A stretch of 64,000 nt of DNA from Brachynemurus nebulosus (GCA_035578155.1 JAPWDM010000050.1:248001-312000); one strand, 5' to 3'; counted from the stretch's first letter, positions 1-15,417 are shown. Numbers and translations: made by a program. The notes: generated from the sequence alone by a model not told the origin.

Positions 1-1500
1 ATAATTTAATTGTTTCTTCAATATTCCAACAACAGAACTGTAACTTAGTCATTGGGAACCAGTCTGACACGTAAAAAAAAACTACTTTTTAGTAATTTGA
101 TCTCATTTTGAGATCTCCTTACCTGGAGACATAAATCGTTGACTAAAAAGGACCACTGACAAGCAAAAATAAAATTAAAAAAAACAATACTCAAAATACT
201 TCAATATTTTTGTCAGCAAATTAACAGAAAAATTAAGAAAATCTTGACGCATAGGGGCCTTGAGCCTCCCGTTGTCCATATTGATGGACGCCCATAGGTA
301 CTATCACCATCAATATAAATTTGTACAGTCACTGGTGCAGTACATAGTACATACATAGTTATCATCGTTGAAAGCGTTGAGAAGAGGAATTATGCTCCGG
401 GGAGTACTGAGTACTGTTCCCTCGGTTTGGTACATAAACTTATACTACTTACTGCCTGCCTATTCCTCTATTGCCACTTGATGTTGATATTTTTACTAAA
501 CGTTAATTGAATTTTTAAACAAGCTGGGAGCATTCCGTTCTCCCTAAACCATTTTCTATCTTTTAAATTTTTACAATAATTTGTTTAATACTTGCATACG
601 TAGATCAATTTTACATTATTACACATGTTACACTATTTACTGTAGTCTAATTTTAGTTGAATTTTTTGTCATTTTCTGGAATTTTTGAAAATCTTATCTG
701 GTTAAAATTAAATGGAATTACATTCACCAAATGTATAAAAATTAAAAATATGTTTCGTACAGTGTATTTATATTTGCTTGTTTCGCAAATAAAAATTGTA
801 AATAAACAAGCCAAATTTACAACAATTAATATACGTGCAAAGAAATAAGTAAAAATACAATGAAACACTTTCTAAGGTTCTGTAGCAAACAAGAACCTTA
901 ATAGTTTTGTTATGCCACCAGTCTGTGCCCTGTTTCAATTACTCTTTCATTCTTGCACCTATTGAGATGAAATTTGGTACGAAGATAGATCCGGATAAAA
1001 ATGAAAATATGAATTCAGATGAAATAGAAACGTTTTTTAAAATTACTTTCCCGTATTTAAAAGCGAAAATGATTTTTTCCCTTCGTACTCTATCATGTGG
1101 GGGACTAATTAAAAATAACTAATGAAGTTGAAGTTCTCTTTATCACTTTCAAGTCTCCAGGGCATTTAAATTACCACTTAATTTACTTAATTGACTACGA
1201 TACAACCAGAACTGTAACTACGGTTTTTACGCCATGGAGTGAGATGTATTTTTTCCACAAATACCCGACAAGCAAAAAAAAAGACGCCCTGTTTCCCATG
1301 TTAGGGAGAACTGTTAGGGAGGAAAAAAAGAAAAATATAGAAAAAAAATACATGAATTTCAGTTACCTATAATGGCCCATGAGAACTAGGAAAAAAGAAA
1401 ACAATTACCACATTTAAATAAAAAAATTATCTTTCTTACCCTCAAATTTTTCCCTATTGGATCCTTTTTTAGCATGCGCCTTGGAGCGATTGTTCCACCT
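1..1500. other. No gene recognised
   Basis: AT-rich sequence with short frames only. The stretch around 905-1120 (containing 'attgagatgaaatttggtac') and the GC-richer patch at 245-300 look like old dispersed repeats, but no ends or second copies are visible here. No promoter, splice or protein signature could be supported. Confidence 0.6.
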
Positions 1501-1513
1501 ACCCCATTATAGT

Positions 1514-1558
1514 TATAATAATAATAATAATAATAATGATAGTAATAATAATAATAAT
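1514..1558. repeat. (AAT)n microsatellite
   Basis: About 45 bp of AAT/ATA trinucleotides with two interruptions (gat, agt). Confidence 0.9.
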
Positions 1559-1942
1559 TCTGTATTTAAAGTAAAAAATTTTATCGACTACCATGAAATT
1601 GCTTGTTTATTGTACAAAATAACATTTACTATCTAGATAAGCAATGTTCTTACATACAGCTGCATAAAAAATGGCTCTTTACATGCATGTATACGTAAAA
1701 TACCACGGGTTACTACACTTTTACTAATTCTTATAATTATTGTATATGATACAATAGCGGAAGAACTTAAAGAATCAAAAAAAAATTCTAAATTTTTAGC
1801 AATTTTTCGAATGGCTGTATCTTCGTTAAAAATGGTCGTATCGGTCGTAAACAAAGCAATTTAAAGCCAGAAGTTTCTAGTTTTGAGATCTTGCAACAAA
1901 AAAATTTCCAAAGCAACGTGTATTGCTCAATCACACTGAATA

Positions 1943-1965
1943 AGCGATACACAACGTGTATCGCT
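1943..1965. repeat. Short perfect hairpin
   Basis: AGCGATACAC (1943-1952), a 3-base spacer, then GTGTATCGCT (1956-1965). A related half-copy (gtgtattgctcaat) lies just upstream at about 1917. Function unknown. Confidence 0.7.
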
Positions 1966-2404
1966 CAATAAATACACTGAAAAAAATTTCGAAATTTTTT
2001 TTTTTTTTTTTTTTTTGGTCCACGGACTTGGAAAAATTTTTTTGACTTTACCATCATGTAGACCGGATAACTTGTTCATTCAGCTTTAATTTTACCCACA
2101 AAAATCCCACAGAATTTCAATTTAATCCATCCAGCCGTTGTTTTGTTTTATTCGATTGAATTTTTAAAAAAATTAAAGGATCATTTTTTTGCTCCTAAAC
2201 TTTCATAATCTTTAACAAAATGAAAAAAAAATTTCTCAGCTTTTTTTACATTTTTATCAACAACAGTATTTAAATTTATAAAAAAAAGATTTCATAAAAA
2301 TTTTCAAAAAAAAGTTTTTTTTTTTAATTTTTCAAGAAAATTTTTAACCCTTATTATTTATTTTTTAACATTTATTAAAAATAAAAGTTTCTTTTTAAAA
2401 ATTT

Positions 2405-3310
2405 TTTCCAAATAGACTATTACATTCTTTTAACAATATGCAAAGTTCCAATAATGTCAACGATTCTTTTTCTACAATATAGTTTTAAATATATTTTCTT
2501 ACGGGAATAAGACTTAGATTAGACCACAGGATTTAAATATTTTCCCTGGGTAGAAAGTAGTCCGTGTCATTTTTTATCCCCTCTGTAAACAATATGCAAA
2601 GTTAGAAATAAATCATCCTTTTTTTTAACAATCAGTTACCGTTATTTCATTTTTTGCTTTAAATATATTTTCCTTCGAAAATGAGGTATTTTCTCGGGGT
2701 AAAAAATAACCTATGTTTATCGCTGTATATCGATCTTTCTGCTAACAATATGCTAAGTTCGAACAAATTCAAAGAATTTTTTTTGTTTCATTTAAAATAT
2801 ATTTTTCCACAGGAATTAGATTTCCCGGAGTAAAAAGTAGTCTGTGTCCTGTTTCATCCATTCTATTAACAATATGCAAAGTTTTAAATCAATTGTCCGG
2901 CTTTTTATAGTCCGCTGTTGTAACTCAATATATTTTCCCTCGGGAATGAAATATTTTCCCGAGATAAAAAGTAGCCTATAACCGTCTTTGTCCCGTAAGT
3001 CACGTTTGTCAAAGTTTCAAGTTAATTGCTTGAGAAGAAAGCCAGTTAAACAAATAAACAAACTAACTAACTAACTTGCTATAGAGAAAGCAACGAAACT
3101 GCAAATGACTCATTCTCATAAATGTATGTCTTAGACAGACTCGTAATATAGCTATCTCTCACAAGATCTACTATCTACTATTTAAAAAGGATAGTAGAAA
3201 TTATAATAAATTTTATATGTGACAAAACTTTATTTTTGAAATGAGTCATTTTCTTTATATATAAATTTGACTTTAACTCACTTTCGGATTTATAATATTA
3301 ATTAGGATAG
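2405..3310 (+). repeat. Dispersed repeat of tandem ~125-156 bp units, copy 1
   Basis: Four related units start with 'aacaatatgc(a/t)aagtt' at 2432, 2588, 2744 and 2868, giving spacings of 156, 156 and 124. Each carries a 'ttttccc(t/g)cgggaat...ataaaaagtag' core. The block continues through 'caaagtttcaagttaattg' and ends near 'ctttcggatttataatatt', a kind of 3' end seen on many insect interspersed repeats. A second copy lies at 14700-15417. No coding capacity is visible, so it is probably a non-autonomous retroelement or 3' UTR-derived repeat. Confidence 0.7.
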
Positions 3311-3630
3311 GTAGGTACTATATATATTATTGCTCGTATAATTTATAGAAACCTTTGTTGTAGCACCCTACATAAGATAGCGAATTTACAAAAATTATTT
3401 ACAAAAATCATTTTTTTTCAAAAACCCTAGTCCAATGAATAAGCTGGAAAAAAGTGAAAAATGTGGAAAAGTGGTGGAACAGCATCGATTTGAAAAATTC
3501 CTTTTTTCACGTGTTCTCTAAACTCCCAGGAAAATTCGTTAGCACTGACCCTTGCACTACCTCCGAAAATGAGAAAGTTGAGAGGTTTGAGCTCCCAAAA
3601 TGCAAAGTGCTATAAAAAAAATTATAAGTA

Positions 3631-3860
3631 GGGTAAAAGCCCCCTTTGGGGAACGGTATCTAATTATGAACATTTACATATTAATGAAGTTATTTCTGAA
3701 AGATACGTCTGATAACAAAAATTATTATTAATAGAATGATTGTTTTTCAATTTAAATTCACCTCGCATTTAAAGTTTCCTTAATTAATTAAAGAAATAAA
3801 TATGTAAATGTCAAAACTATTCCAGTATTAGATACCGTTCCACAAAGGGGGCTTTTACCC
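3631..3860. mobile_element. 230-bp TA-flanked MITE (GGGTAAAAGCC family)
   Basis: The TIRs are GGGTAAAAGCCCCCTTTG at the left and its complement (caaagggggcttttaccc) at the right. They are flanked by TA at 3629-3630 and 3861-3862. The interior (around 3690-3800) matches the reverse complement of the right-hand part of the elements at 24261-25819 and 26893-28004. It is therefore a deleted member of one TA-targeting (Tc1/mariner-like) family. There is no coding sequence. Confidence 0.82.
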
Positions 3861-4038
3861 TATATAATTCTTGCAGTTTTTGAATGAAAATCGCACTTTT
3901 CCGAGTGGAAAAAATATGAATATTGTGTTGTAGAAATGTGCTTTAGGGGTTTTATGGGTCGCCGATCATGATTTTGAGGTCCAAATTTTATAATTCCATA
4001 TTCAGACATAAATGTCTGAAGAACGGACGTTAAACCCC

Positions 4039-4040
<2 letters not shown>

Positions 4041-4125
<85 letters not shown>
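4041..4125. repeat. (TA)n microsatellite
   Basis: An uninterrupted TA array of about 85 bp. Confidence 0.97.
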
Positions 4126-4127
<2 letters not shown>

Positions 4128-5512
4128 TTCAAATTTAGAATAAATCATTATCAAGAGCTTTTGTTATTAACTTTTCGGTACATTTTACTATTAACCAATT
4201 TCGTACCATAATGATAGAACGCATTTGGTAATAATTAAGTAAAAAATGAAACTTTCTGTAAAATTAAATTTTTGTTAAAAATTTCTTCACGTTCGTGAAA
4301 TAAATGTTAAAAAAATGTAATTAAAATTGAGCATGTAAAAAATATGGTTTAACCGAGTGGTGCTTGGTTTATTAATGCTGACAGTGTCGTGGCAAATAAC
4401 TGTATTAATCACAAAATAAATACAAATATCGAAACAATGAGAAAAACGGTACGTGAAAACAGTTAGTTATAATAAGTTATAGATAGAAGCATGCCACACA
4501 GGCACACGGCTACAGACTACACAGTATGTCAAATGTCAACGGATGGTGGTGTAATAAATTTCCTTGAGTAAATAAAAGCCTCTCCAAAATAACCATCTTC
4601 AAGTGACGTTTGAATTATTTGTTTCAATTTAAAAAAAAAAAAAAGAAAAAAAAGAAAACAATTTATAAACTTTGCTTACAGTTACAGCGGCTACAACCAT
4701 AAAATATAAAATAATTATAATACGTAAATATCAGTTTCTATTAGATTTTCTATTTTCTTTCCAAGTATTCCACATAAGAACGAATTATCATTTAAAAAAA
4801 AAAAATATTTTAAAAAAAAGCTGTCTTAGAATTTAAAGAAAAAGGACGAAAAGGAAAATTTTATTAATTTGAATACGTAAAATGAAAATTTTTATTAAAT
4901 TGTTACAGTAATTTTATTTTTTTTTTTTGCTTCATTTTCGACAGAGAACCTTTTATGCAAATTTTGCTGTGAAAATTAAAAACAATTGTATAACTTTTTG
5001 TTATTGTGGCGAAATATAAATTTAAACTTAATAGTACTGTGATGAGGATACAATGATTACATTTTGTGTGAAAAGATGCAAATATACACAACATAGAAAT
5101 GGTCAGAGAAATGAATGGCCATCAAACGTTTATGTACATTTACATCTCGGGCGTTTTCTACCGCAGTCGTGGTGGTAGGTACTTAATGTTTATATAGTTT
5201 AAAATGTTAAAACTTTTCACTACAACGAAATTTTTGTTATTTTCTGCCAAAACACGAACATATACCTAAAATAGTTTCGACTTTAAGAGTGGGGACAAAC
5301 AGAGTGATTGTCTGTGGCGCCAGAACCAACGGGTGATACATTAGTCTGCGATTTGATCATTTTGGAAAAGAATAATTTGGCTACAAAACAAAAAATCCAA
5401 AGTTTACGGCTGATAGTAAATACCCACCAATTTCATTTCTTTTACTTTTTTTTAGAATTTAGAATTTTTGTCTCTTTTGTGAAATATTAAGCTTCAAAGT
5501 AATATAGAATAT
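4126..5512. other. No gene recognised
   Basis: AT-rich, with poly-A and poly-T runs. The frames at 4903-5094 and 5308-5490 show no domain and have no coding-like composition. No element ends were found. Confidence 0.5.
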
Positions 5513-5834
<322 letters not shown>

Positions 5835-6132
5835 ACACAAGTCCTTCAACCATCGATACGATAAAAAATTTACAAATAATGACACTTGGTAAGAATTTTT
5901 AATGAAAATTGATTCAACTAATAACAATCAAATTTAATTATCATGTAATTACTCGATGTGTATCCAGGTACAATGAATGGATACACATAATACACAAGTG
6001 GCCCACACAGGTGAAATTTACTTAAAAGTTGGCCAATATTACACGATGTGTGTTTATGGGTATATTATTGCTTTAGTTTGTATAAAATAATAGTTTAAAT
6101 GTGTATTATGAAAAATAAAAATTTATTACCTA

Positions 6133-6992
6133 AGGTAACGGGCCTAGTTTCTGACCTTTTAAGAGTGACGGCTGAGGTTAAACGACAGTAATAAATATAA
6201 GTTTCAACTTAAGAGACAATTAATAATTTTATCAACTAGTTTATGGCTTTCAAAATAAAGCCATACAAGTAAAATAATTATTTGAATTGAATTAATAATT
6301 TAAATTAATGTTTTAAAAATTGACAAAAAGGACCCAGTTTCTGACCTTCAAAATTTCTCATGTGACAGTTTTTGACCCTGACAGTGGCCTAGTTTCTGAT
6401 CCTTAAATTTAAAAATACAGTTTTTTAAAATTTAATTTATAAATAATTTTTTATTGATAAAAATGAATGTTTAATGTTATATACGTTATGAAAAATAACA
6501 AAAACTAATCGAAGATAACTATAAATAACAAAATAACTAACAAAAACTGGTTAGAATTTAATTGGGCCATACCACTTTAGAAGTGAGCCTAGTAATTGAC
6601 CCTCATATTTCAATAATAAAAATCATTCTAAGGTATTTTATAAATATTTTAAAATAAATTTTAAACAAATATTAACCTGCTCATATATTTTTAATTAAGT
6701 TTTCATACTTACATGATGAATATTGCACAGATCAAAATGAGTACTTTGTAACATAAACTGTTAGGAAACTACCAAAAAAATAGTGTTTACACACATTTTA
6801 AACTTAAAATTTTTTTTTATTTAGTTAATATATTCTAAACTTTTGAAATTGCTGTTCATTAGACACAGAATAGATTACTTTAAATTAAGAATTTATTTTT
6901 TTTCTTATTTAAAATATAGTTTTTTTATTAATTTATAACAAAGTTGAAAAGTTCAGAAACTGGGCCAGGGTCAATTACCGGGTCTTTTACCT
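6133..6992. mobile_element. 860-bp TA-flanked element with repeated internal motif
   Basis: The ends are AGGTAACGGGCC at 6133 and, read inward from the other side, AGGTAAAAGACCCGG at 6992. TA lies on both sides (6131-6132, 6993-6994). The motif 'agttt(c/t)tgacc' and close variants ('agtaattgacc') recur at about 6149, 6330, 6368, 6390 and 6590, and in inverted form at about 6955. Repeated subterminal motifs of this kind can be transposase-binding sites. No coding remnant was recognised. Confidence 0.68.
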
Positions 6993-7085
6993 TATATTTA
7001 TACTAAAATAAAAAAAAAAGATGATAGAATTTTATATCATAACTTCTGATTCAGAGACTTATAATATTGTTAGGATAGGACTTAA

Positions 7086-7987
7086 CGTGGTGCCCAAACT
7101 CTTTTGGCCCTCGGACCCCTTTTCATAGTCAAAACTTGCTCAGGAACTCTGGGTGAAAAACTATATAAATGCATAATAAAAAAAAAACACAAATTTAACT
7201 TTGATGTTCTTAATGGTAAATGGTGGCGTAAAAATAAAATTTTGTTGAAGAAGTATTTATTGAAATTATAACTTTTTTTCAAAATACAAAAAAAAAAATG
7301 ACTTGGATAAACCTGATGGGATGTTATGAGTGTATTTATGTTCGGCTCAATGTTTGTAAGTAGCAACAGCAAATCCCCACGAGTACTAATTTCTGGTCGG
7401 TTTTTTTTTTGTGATGAGGCTTATAACGGCACTGAATCCGTTTTACCTAATAGGAAGACGGAAAAGTAATCAACAGCTTCTCTACAATAACCCATAATGA
7501 AACATTACAAGATACAAAGATACAAGATGAAAATATGTATTTTGTAATTTGTATTTGTATTTCAAATACTTGTATCTTAACTAAGCCTCATCTCTGATCA
7601 TTAATAATATGTATATACTTTAGAAACACATATCTGTGTTAGAAAAACTTACAATCCCTTCTTCGGTTTTTAATAAAAAAAGAAATCTTTAATGAATGTT
7701 AAGGGCTTACTGTATTGATAACTGTGATATATAATTTTTTTAATCAACTTAAACAAGAGTATAACTTTTCTTTTATACTTAGGAAGTAAAAATCGCTAAT
7801 AATTTGTTCATTGTTATTTAGCTTTCATATTAATAAAAATTTGTCATAATGTTTTCATTTTATATTAAACCTTGCACGAATCCCCTGACGTTGTTCAGGG
7901 ACCCCCAAATCAATTTTAATTTTCCACGGACCCCTGATTGATCCCGGGGACCCCTGGGGGTCCGTAGGGAGCACTTTGGGAACCACG
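7086..7987. mobile_element. hAT-like non-autonomous element
   Basis: The left end reads CGTGGTGCCCAAACTC followed by 'ctcggacccc'. The right end, complemented, reads CGTGGTTCCCAAAGTGC followed by 'tacggaccccc'. The 'GTGGTTCCCAAAGTG...GGACCCC' signature is typical of hAT-type MITEs. A clean 8-bp duplication is not visible, so the insertion is old or the ends are slightly off. The interior is AT-rich with no transposase. Confidence 0.6.
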
Positions 7988-8708
7988 GACACTGGTCTAC
8001 ACTCTCGTACTCGGTCAACTTCGCGAGAATGTAGTTGGTCTATAAATTTTTTCACTATGAGAAAAAAAATAAAACGATAAAGTATAGCCTTGTGTTTAAA
8101 ACAATATATCTTTACAATATATCTTTACAAGTAATATAAATGTTTTAGATATTTAGTAATAATACATTTACCTGAAGATATGTAATCCATAATTTTTTAA
8201 TCCTAAAGTATTCACTAAATAAAATATTAAACGTTATTTAAACAATTGTTCAAAATTTTAATAAATTACTCCATAAGCAATCACTGTTTAAATCAAACAT
8301 GTGGATAGCTAAATAAAACGTGTAGAAAACGATTTTACAGATCACTAATAGATGATGTCATATGTCTTGTTGCTAATTTAGGTTACTACTTTTCAATCAG
8401 AGTAACTTCATTTTTATCAATTTTGGCCATAAATTACGTGAATTCCAAACCTGTGTGTGGCGTACAAATAATATGTATTTTCGTACAACATTTTTAAGAT
8501 TTTTTAAACAAATACATATAATTTAAAATCGTATGAAAATTCAAAGTTAAAATTTCACTGGTGGTACAGTTTCCAACCATATCCGACAACTGGGAATGCT
8601 TTACCATATTTAGATTGTTTAAAATAAGCTTTGTTATCATTTACTTACATGTTTCTTTCTCTTATTATTTTGTTATTTGTTCTATTCAATTACTTTTGTT
8701 ATTAAATG

Positions 8709-8709
<1 letters not shown>

Positions 8710-8741
<32 letters not shown>
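8710..8741. repeat. (ATT)n microsatellite
   Basis: About 32 bp of perfect ATT trinucleotides. Confidence 0.92.
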
Positions 8742-8742
<1 letters not shown>

Positions 8743-8947
8743 GTTTTTAAAATGAATACACTATCTACCGTTTTCTGAATGGTTGTCTGCTACTATTATT
8801 AGTTGATATTGCTTGAAATATATACAATTTTGATAATTTCAAATGTATATATGTATTATTTTTAATATATTTGTAAATTAATTAACTACGGCCACAATGC
8901 GAATCAAAAAGGGTTTGCTGCTAAAAAAATTAGTAAAAACAAAAATA

Positions 8948-10307
<1,360 letters not shown>

Positions 10308-10753
10308 TATATATTAAATTAATTTAATTGACTTGAGCCTTACTTATGGCAGCGCCGGATAAAGGGGCGGGCAAGCCGGGCTTAGATTTTATAAATTAAA
10401 ATTGATAATTTTCATGAGATATCGATTTTTCTAACAAGCAATAAATTGTTTTAAAAACTTAAAAAGAACAAAAAAACTAATAGACAAAAACAAAAATACA
10501 CTGCCAATGGGGTGTAGCACACAGCTTCTTCGTACTCGTAAAAGACTTTAAAACAGTTTTCTACCAAATATGTACACCGTGAAATTATATTTTCGGCTTA
10601 AAGTTCATAAAAAATTGTTGTAACTCAAAATAATTAAAGGCTAAATTATAAAACAATAGCAAAAATATTTTAGAAACTAACCCCCAAAATACCCTAAAAA
10701 TTTGAGCGAAGTGGGACTAGCAGTAAATAAGATATTGACATTTAATGGGATTT

Positions 10754-11047
10754 CATGGTAGCGGCGTAGCTATCGTTACTCTGATTTTGATTAAATTTTT
10801 AGGGAATCATCTAGGTACCAAACTGCATAATTTCTGAAAATTTCATAAAAAAGAATTGAATAGTTCAGAAGTTACACCACTTGGTGCAATTTTGGAATGA
10901 CATGGTAGCGGCGTTGCTACCGTTACTCCGATTTTGATTAAATTTATAAGGGATTATCTAGGAACCAAACTGTATAATTTCTGAAAATTTCATTAAAAAC
11001 AATCGAATAGTTCAGAAGTTATGCACCTTGGTGCAAACTGGTAACTG
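10754..11047. repeat. Two tandem ~147-bp units
   Basis: 'catggtagcggcgt' begins at 10754 and again at 10901. The two units align through 'attttgattaaattt', 'aaactg.ataatttctgaaaatttcat' and 'atagttcagaagtta'. This is a partial tandem duplication within an unidentified repeat. Confidence 0.75.
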
Positions 11048-12276
11048 GCACTAATAAAAGTGGTATTTTTGCGAAGGAAAAAAATTCTTTATTATTTACA
11101 AAAATTACTACGGTTACTGTTATGCTTTTGGTCAATAATCACTTTTAAAGATTTTTTGTTTATCGATTAAAAAATGTCTCAAAATTTAAGTCTAACAAAG
11201 CATTACATAGAAACATGAAGTGATAATTAACCAAATTTATTTTTCCTGTAATCTCCTGACTTTTCTGAACATTTTGATGAAAAAATTATTGCTTTATGTT
11301 AAATATTCCAGAAGTTATGGATTTCTTAATATAATAACGTCACCGAAAGTGATACCACGGAAACATCATTTTAACCCTGTTTTGCTAAATTTCAAAAATT
11401 GCTAACTTGAAAACTATTAGAAATAATTTTTTTAAATTTTGTACAGATGATTAGGAGGGTTAAATAAACAAATAAAAAATTTTCAGCTAAATCTGAGGTC
11501 ATGGGTGACATTTTATGTTTTTATTGGATGATTTGAAATGAAATGACCCTAAGCTAAGTTTAGCGAGGATTCACTGCGAGATAATGCATATAGGGGTTCG
11601 AAGTGAAGGTTGTTTGTACTGTTATACAAGAATCCCACACTACCATCTGTGGTGCTATCCCAGAAAAAAGGTTAAGTTAGATTACGTTAACAACTTATTC
11701 TACAAATTAAAAATTACTGTCCTGCTATAGAAAATACAAAATTTTAAGTACGCATATACCTAGCTAATATTTTTTTTTTAAATATTGCAATAAGTAGGTA
11801 CTTAAATATCGATTTGCACAGTAAGTTGTGTTGTATACGTACATATTATGGACAAACTAATTATAAAACTACTGTAACTTTTGTATAAATATTGAAAGTT
11901 CATTTATTTATTTGGTTTGGTTGGTCGACGTTGCTAGTCATGCAACTTTGTTTACATACAAAAATAAATATGTAAGTGGATTTCTCATTTTTCTTTCAAT
12001 TGTAAATCATCTTTCTGATTCGAACGTAATAATTATAATTTTATTATGCAATAATGCCCCCTTATTATTTATACTTACAAACATTTTATGATTATTTCCT
12101 TACTATTTGCATAAAGGGTTTCAATATAAATTATACATATACATATATATTATAACCTATGTATAATTATAAATTAAATAATTAAATTAAAAACCTAAGT
12201 ATGTATAACCTACTTAGTTAAATTTTTAAAAATTTAATAAATTGTAATTATTCTAAGCTATAGGTACGAACGTAAG
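11048..12276. other. No gene recognised
   Basis: AT-rich sequence. The frame at 11220-11405 has no recognisable domain. No inverted or direct repeat ends were seen. Confidence 0.5.
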
Positions 12277-12280
12277 ATAT

Positions 12281-12886
12281 GAAGAGGTGGATTCCAAAAG
12301 GCGTTAAGTCATTTTTTGTCTAATGTGTGATTTTAGTTGATGCAGAATGTTCAAGTCCAGCTCTACACGATTTTCGTAGTGCCGCCCTTCAAAATGAGCT
12401 TAGTCTACTGTAAAATGAATGATGAAAAATGGAATGTTTTCCAAAAAAGCGCTAAGTCAGTGACAGTTTTATTTCAAAATGCTCTAAGTCAAATTTACTC
12501 GTAAACTATTGAATTTTTTTTTTTAATAATAGCTGGTATTTTTTCCAAATTTGCTTGTAGACAGATTTTCTGTTATGTCAAACACATGAAATAGCTAATA
12601 ATGCACTGATTAAAATGTTTCTTGAATAAAATATATCTGTATTTAAACAAACTAGGTTTATTTTAACCAACTCAATCCAACTTTTTAAAGGCTTTTTTTT
12701 CAATATAATCTATTGAAAATTATATGTATAAATAAGAACAAATAAATAACATCAATAATAATTATCATCTAAGAACTTGAAAATAATTTAAACAGATTAC
12801 TACATTTGCCTACCTAGATAGTTTTTTTAGATTTCCTGAAAAATTGCAAAAAGTGACTTAGCGCGTTTTGGAATCCACCTCTTCAT
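12281..12886. mobile_element. 606-bp MITE with ~40-bp TIRs
   Basis: The left end is GAAGAGGTGGATTCCAAAA followed by 'ggcgttaagtca'. The right end is the complement ('tgacttagcgcgttttggaatccacctcttc'). ATAT lies on both sides, consistent with TA targeting. The submotif 'gcg(c/t)taagtca' recurs inside at about 12450, with a weaker form (gctctaagtca) at about 12481. The interior is AT-rich without coding signal. Confidence 0.82.
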
Positions 12887-12889
12887 ATA

Positions 12890-14528
12890 TGAAATCACTT
12901 TTATTTCTGATGTCAGTCGCTACCATAATAATAAATAGTCATTCTAATTGTAAACGGTATGAGATATTTTGAGGGTAACAAATTTAATTCTACCCTCTTT
13001 GAGTTCAAGTCCATTCATTCTCTTTACCTACATATAAACACGTACAGCAGATATTATTGTATACGTCAGTCGTAGTGATCTATAATGACATTTTGGAGAA
13101 TTTAACAAGAATTTTCATTAAACAACGGCATATTCAATTAAATGACTAAAGCCATTATCTATACTGTAAGTATTCAATTAATAATAATATAGATGTCGTT
13201 TTGTCAATATGATTTGTGATATTTAATGTTCTCTTCTACTACATTAGGAAATTTTTTTAAATAAAAATGAATTACATTATTGGAGGTGCTCCCCCCCTTA
13301 AATGATTGCTTGTTACAATAGGTATTTGGGTGATTGGAAATGCGCACTGCTTATATTCAGGGACAAATAAGAACATTAGTGGATAGTTGGCCAGGAATGT
13401 TTAAAAAATAAGCCACTGGGCTTAGTGACCAGTTACCGAGTGTAGACAATGATGTTTTACTTGATCCTAAATGTAGACAATGTACATTACGTTCTCACCC
13501 GTTCCAATACTTAATTTTGTTACAATTTAAACTATGCATCTATATAAATAGTTGTTATACTTAGTTTTATTAAAATTTAATTAATATTCAAATTTACCAA
13601 ATAGTTAGATATTATTTTGTAATTACTTACTGTAATTAGGTCTTTTTTAATTAAGTTAATGAAACAAATGCAATCTTTAAAAAAAAAATTCAACGTCACG
13701 GCGCCCAAGTGAAACAATCAAGCTGTAGATAGGGATAATAATTTTTTTTTTTTAATTTTATTAATGTGAAAACTTGACGGATAATTAAATGTTACTATTC
13801 TTTATGTACCTACCTAGGCCATGATTATTTAATTAATGTGCCTTAATGTGGCAATGTATGTGTACTAGAGTTAATGATATTTAATTATAAATAAAATCAA
13901 TATCGAAATGAAAATTACGCAGATATTATTTAATTATTAAGTAACAAAAAAAAAAACTACCTTCTTATTTACTGTGTTCAGTTAAAATCAATCAATACGA
14001 AACAAAGTGATGCCAGTAATGTGAAATACTTGGAATTCTAAGTTCTTACATATTACATAATAAAAAATATTGGCCAGAAAACCATAATATTGCCTTTTTT
14101 GTGGTATATATGTATATAGGGTAATATGGTGAATATTTCAATTATCTGAAACTGATGTATGTACCTATCTAGTAGCATAGTATTGTACAATATTTCATTA
14201 AAATGGTTTTCTAGTTCGCACTACAACACTAATAACGAACGATAAGTTGATAATTGAATATATAGTTTAACTGGATAAGTGCAAGAGATAATTTTCAGTA
14301 AGCAGTTGCAAACGATATATTATCTCTTATGTGTTTATGTACCTACCTAAGTCTATTTATTTAGTTTCACAGAATCACCTGTAATATTCCGTAAACTAAA
14401 ATCGAAATATTCAGATCAAATTGTTATAAGTACCAACAATATACACATTTAATATAGAACGAAACAATGTCATGTGATTGTAACATATTAACAAACAGTT
14501 ATCCGAGCTTTTTCAAAAAATTGTTATT

Positions 14529-14530
<2 letters not shown>
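12890..14530. other. No gene recognised
   Basis: AT-rich sequence with scattered 'acctac' motifs. Nothing with ends, a domain or RNA structure could be supported. Confidence 0.5.

Positions 14531-14606
<76 letters not shown>
14531..14606. repeat. (TA)n microsatellite
   Basis: About 76 bp of TA repeats just upstream of the second tandem-unit repeat. Confidence 0.97.
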
Positions 14607-14607
<1 letters not shown>

Positions 14608-14699
14608 GTGGAATTTGAAATTATGGCATCTAGTTAAAACATATAAAGTGTACTTTCATCACGTCGCTATTATGCGTCGAGTAGGTATCATTACTTTTT

Positions 14700-15417
14700 T
14701 CTTTGGAATTTTCCCACAGAAATACAATATTTTCCCCGGGAAAAAAATTGACTATAACCTTCTTTTAACAACATGCCAAGTTCAAATGAAATCAATGATT
14801 CTTTTTTATACTGTTTTAAATATATATTTTCCCATGGGAATAAGAGTTTCCACGGGAGTTAGATATTTGCCCGGGATAGAAAGTAGTCTGTATCCTTTCT
14901 CATCGTCTCTGTAAACAATATGCAAAGTTTGAAATCAATCATGCTTTTTTTTAATAGTTAGTTGTTATTTCATTGTTTCGTTTTAAATACATTTTCCCTC
15001 GGGAATGAGATATTTCATCGGGATAAAAAATAACCAATGTTTATCCCTCTATATCGTCATATTTGTCTATCATCATTTTTTGTTTCATTTAAAATATACA
15101 TATTTTTCCACAAGAATGAAATTTCCCACGGGAAATTTCCCGGGGTATAATTTAGTTTGTGTCCTTTCTCATCCCTTCTGTTAGCAATATACAAAGTTTG
15201 AAATCATTTATCCGCTTTTTAATAGTCAGCTGTTGTAATTTAAGGCATTTTCCGTCGGGAATGAAGTATTTTCCCAAAATAAAAAGTAGCCTATAACCGT
15301 CTTTGGTCCGCAAGCAACGTCTGTGCAAAGTTTCAAGTTGATTGGTTAAGCTGTTGAGGCGTGAAAGCCAGTCAAACAAACAAACTCACTTTCGCATTTA
15401 TAATATTAGTAAGGATA
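14700..15417 (+). repeat. Dispersed repeat of tandem units, copy 2
   Basis: Same family as 2405-3310. Unit starts ('aacaa(t/c)atgc(a/c)aagtt' or a degenerate form) lie at 14767, 14914 and 15182, with a damaged unit between the last two. It ends 'caaactcactttcgcatttataatattagtaaggata', a 3' end common to many insect interspersed repeats, and is better preserved there than copy 1. The short frames in it are incidental. Confidence 0.72.

Noticed and set aside
7855..8055. 66-residue minus-strand frame with Pro/Gly-rich stretch
   Set aside because: Encoded by the GGACCCC-rich terminus of the hAT-like element.
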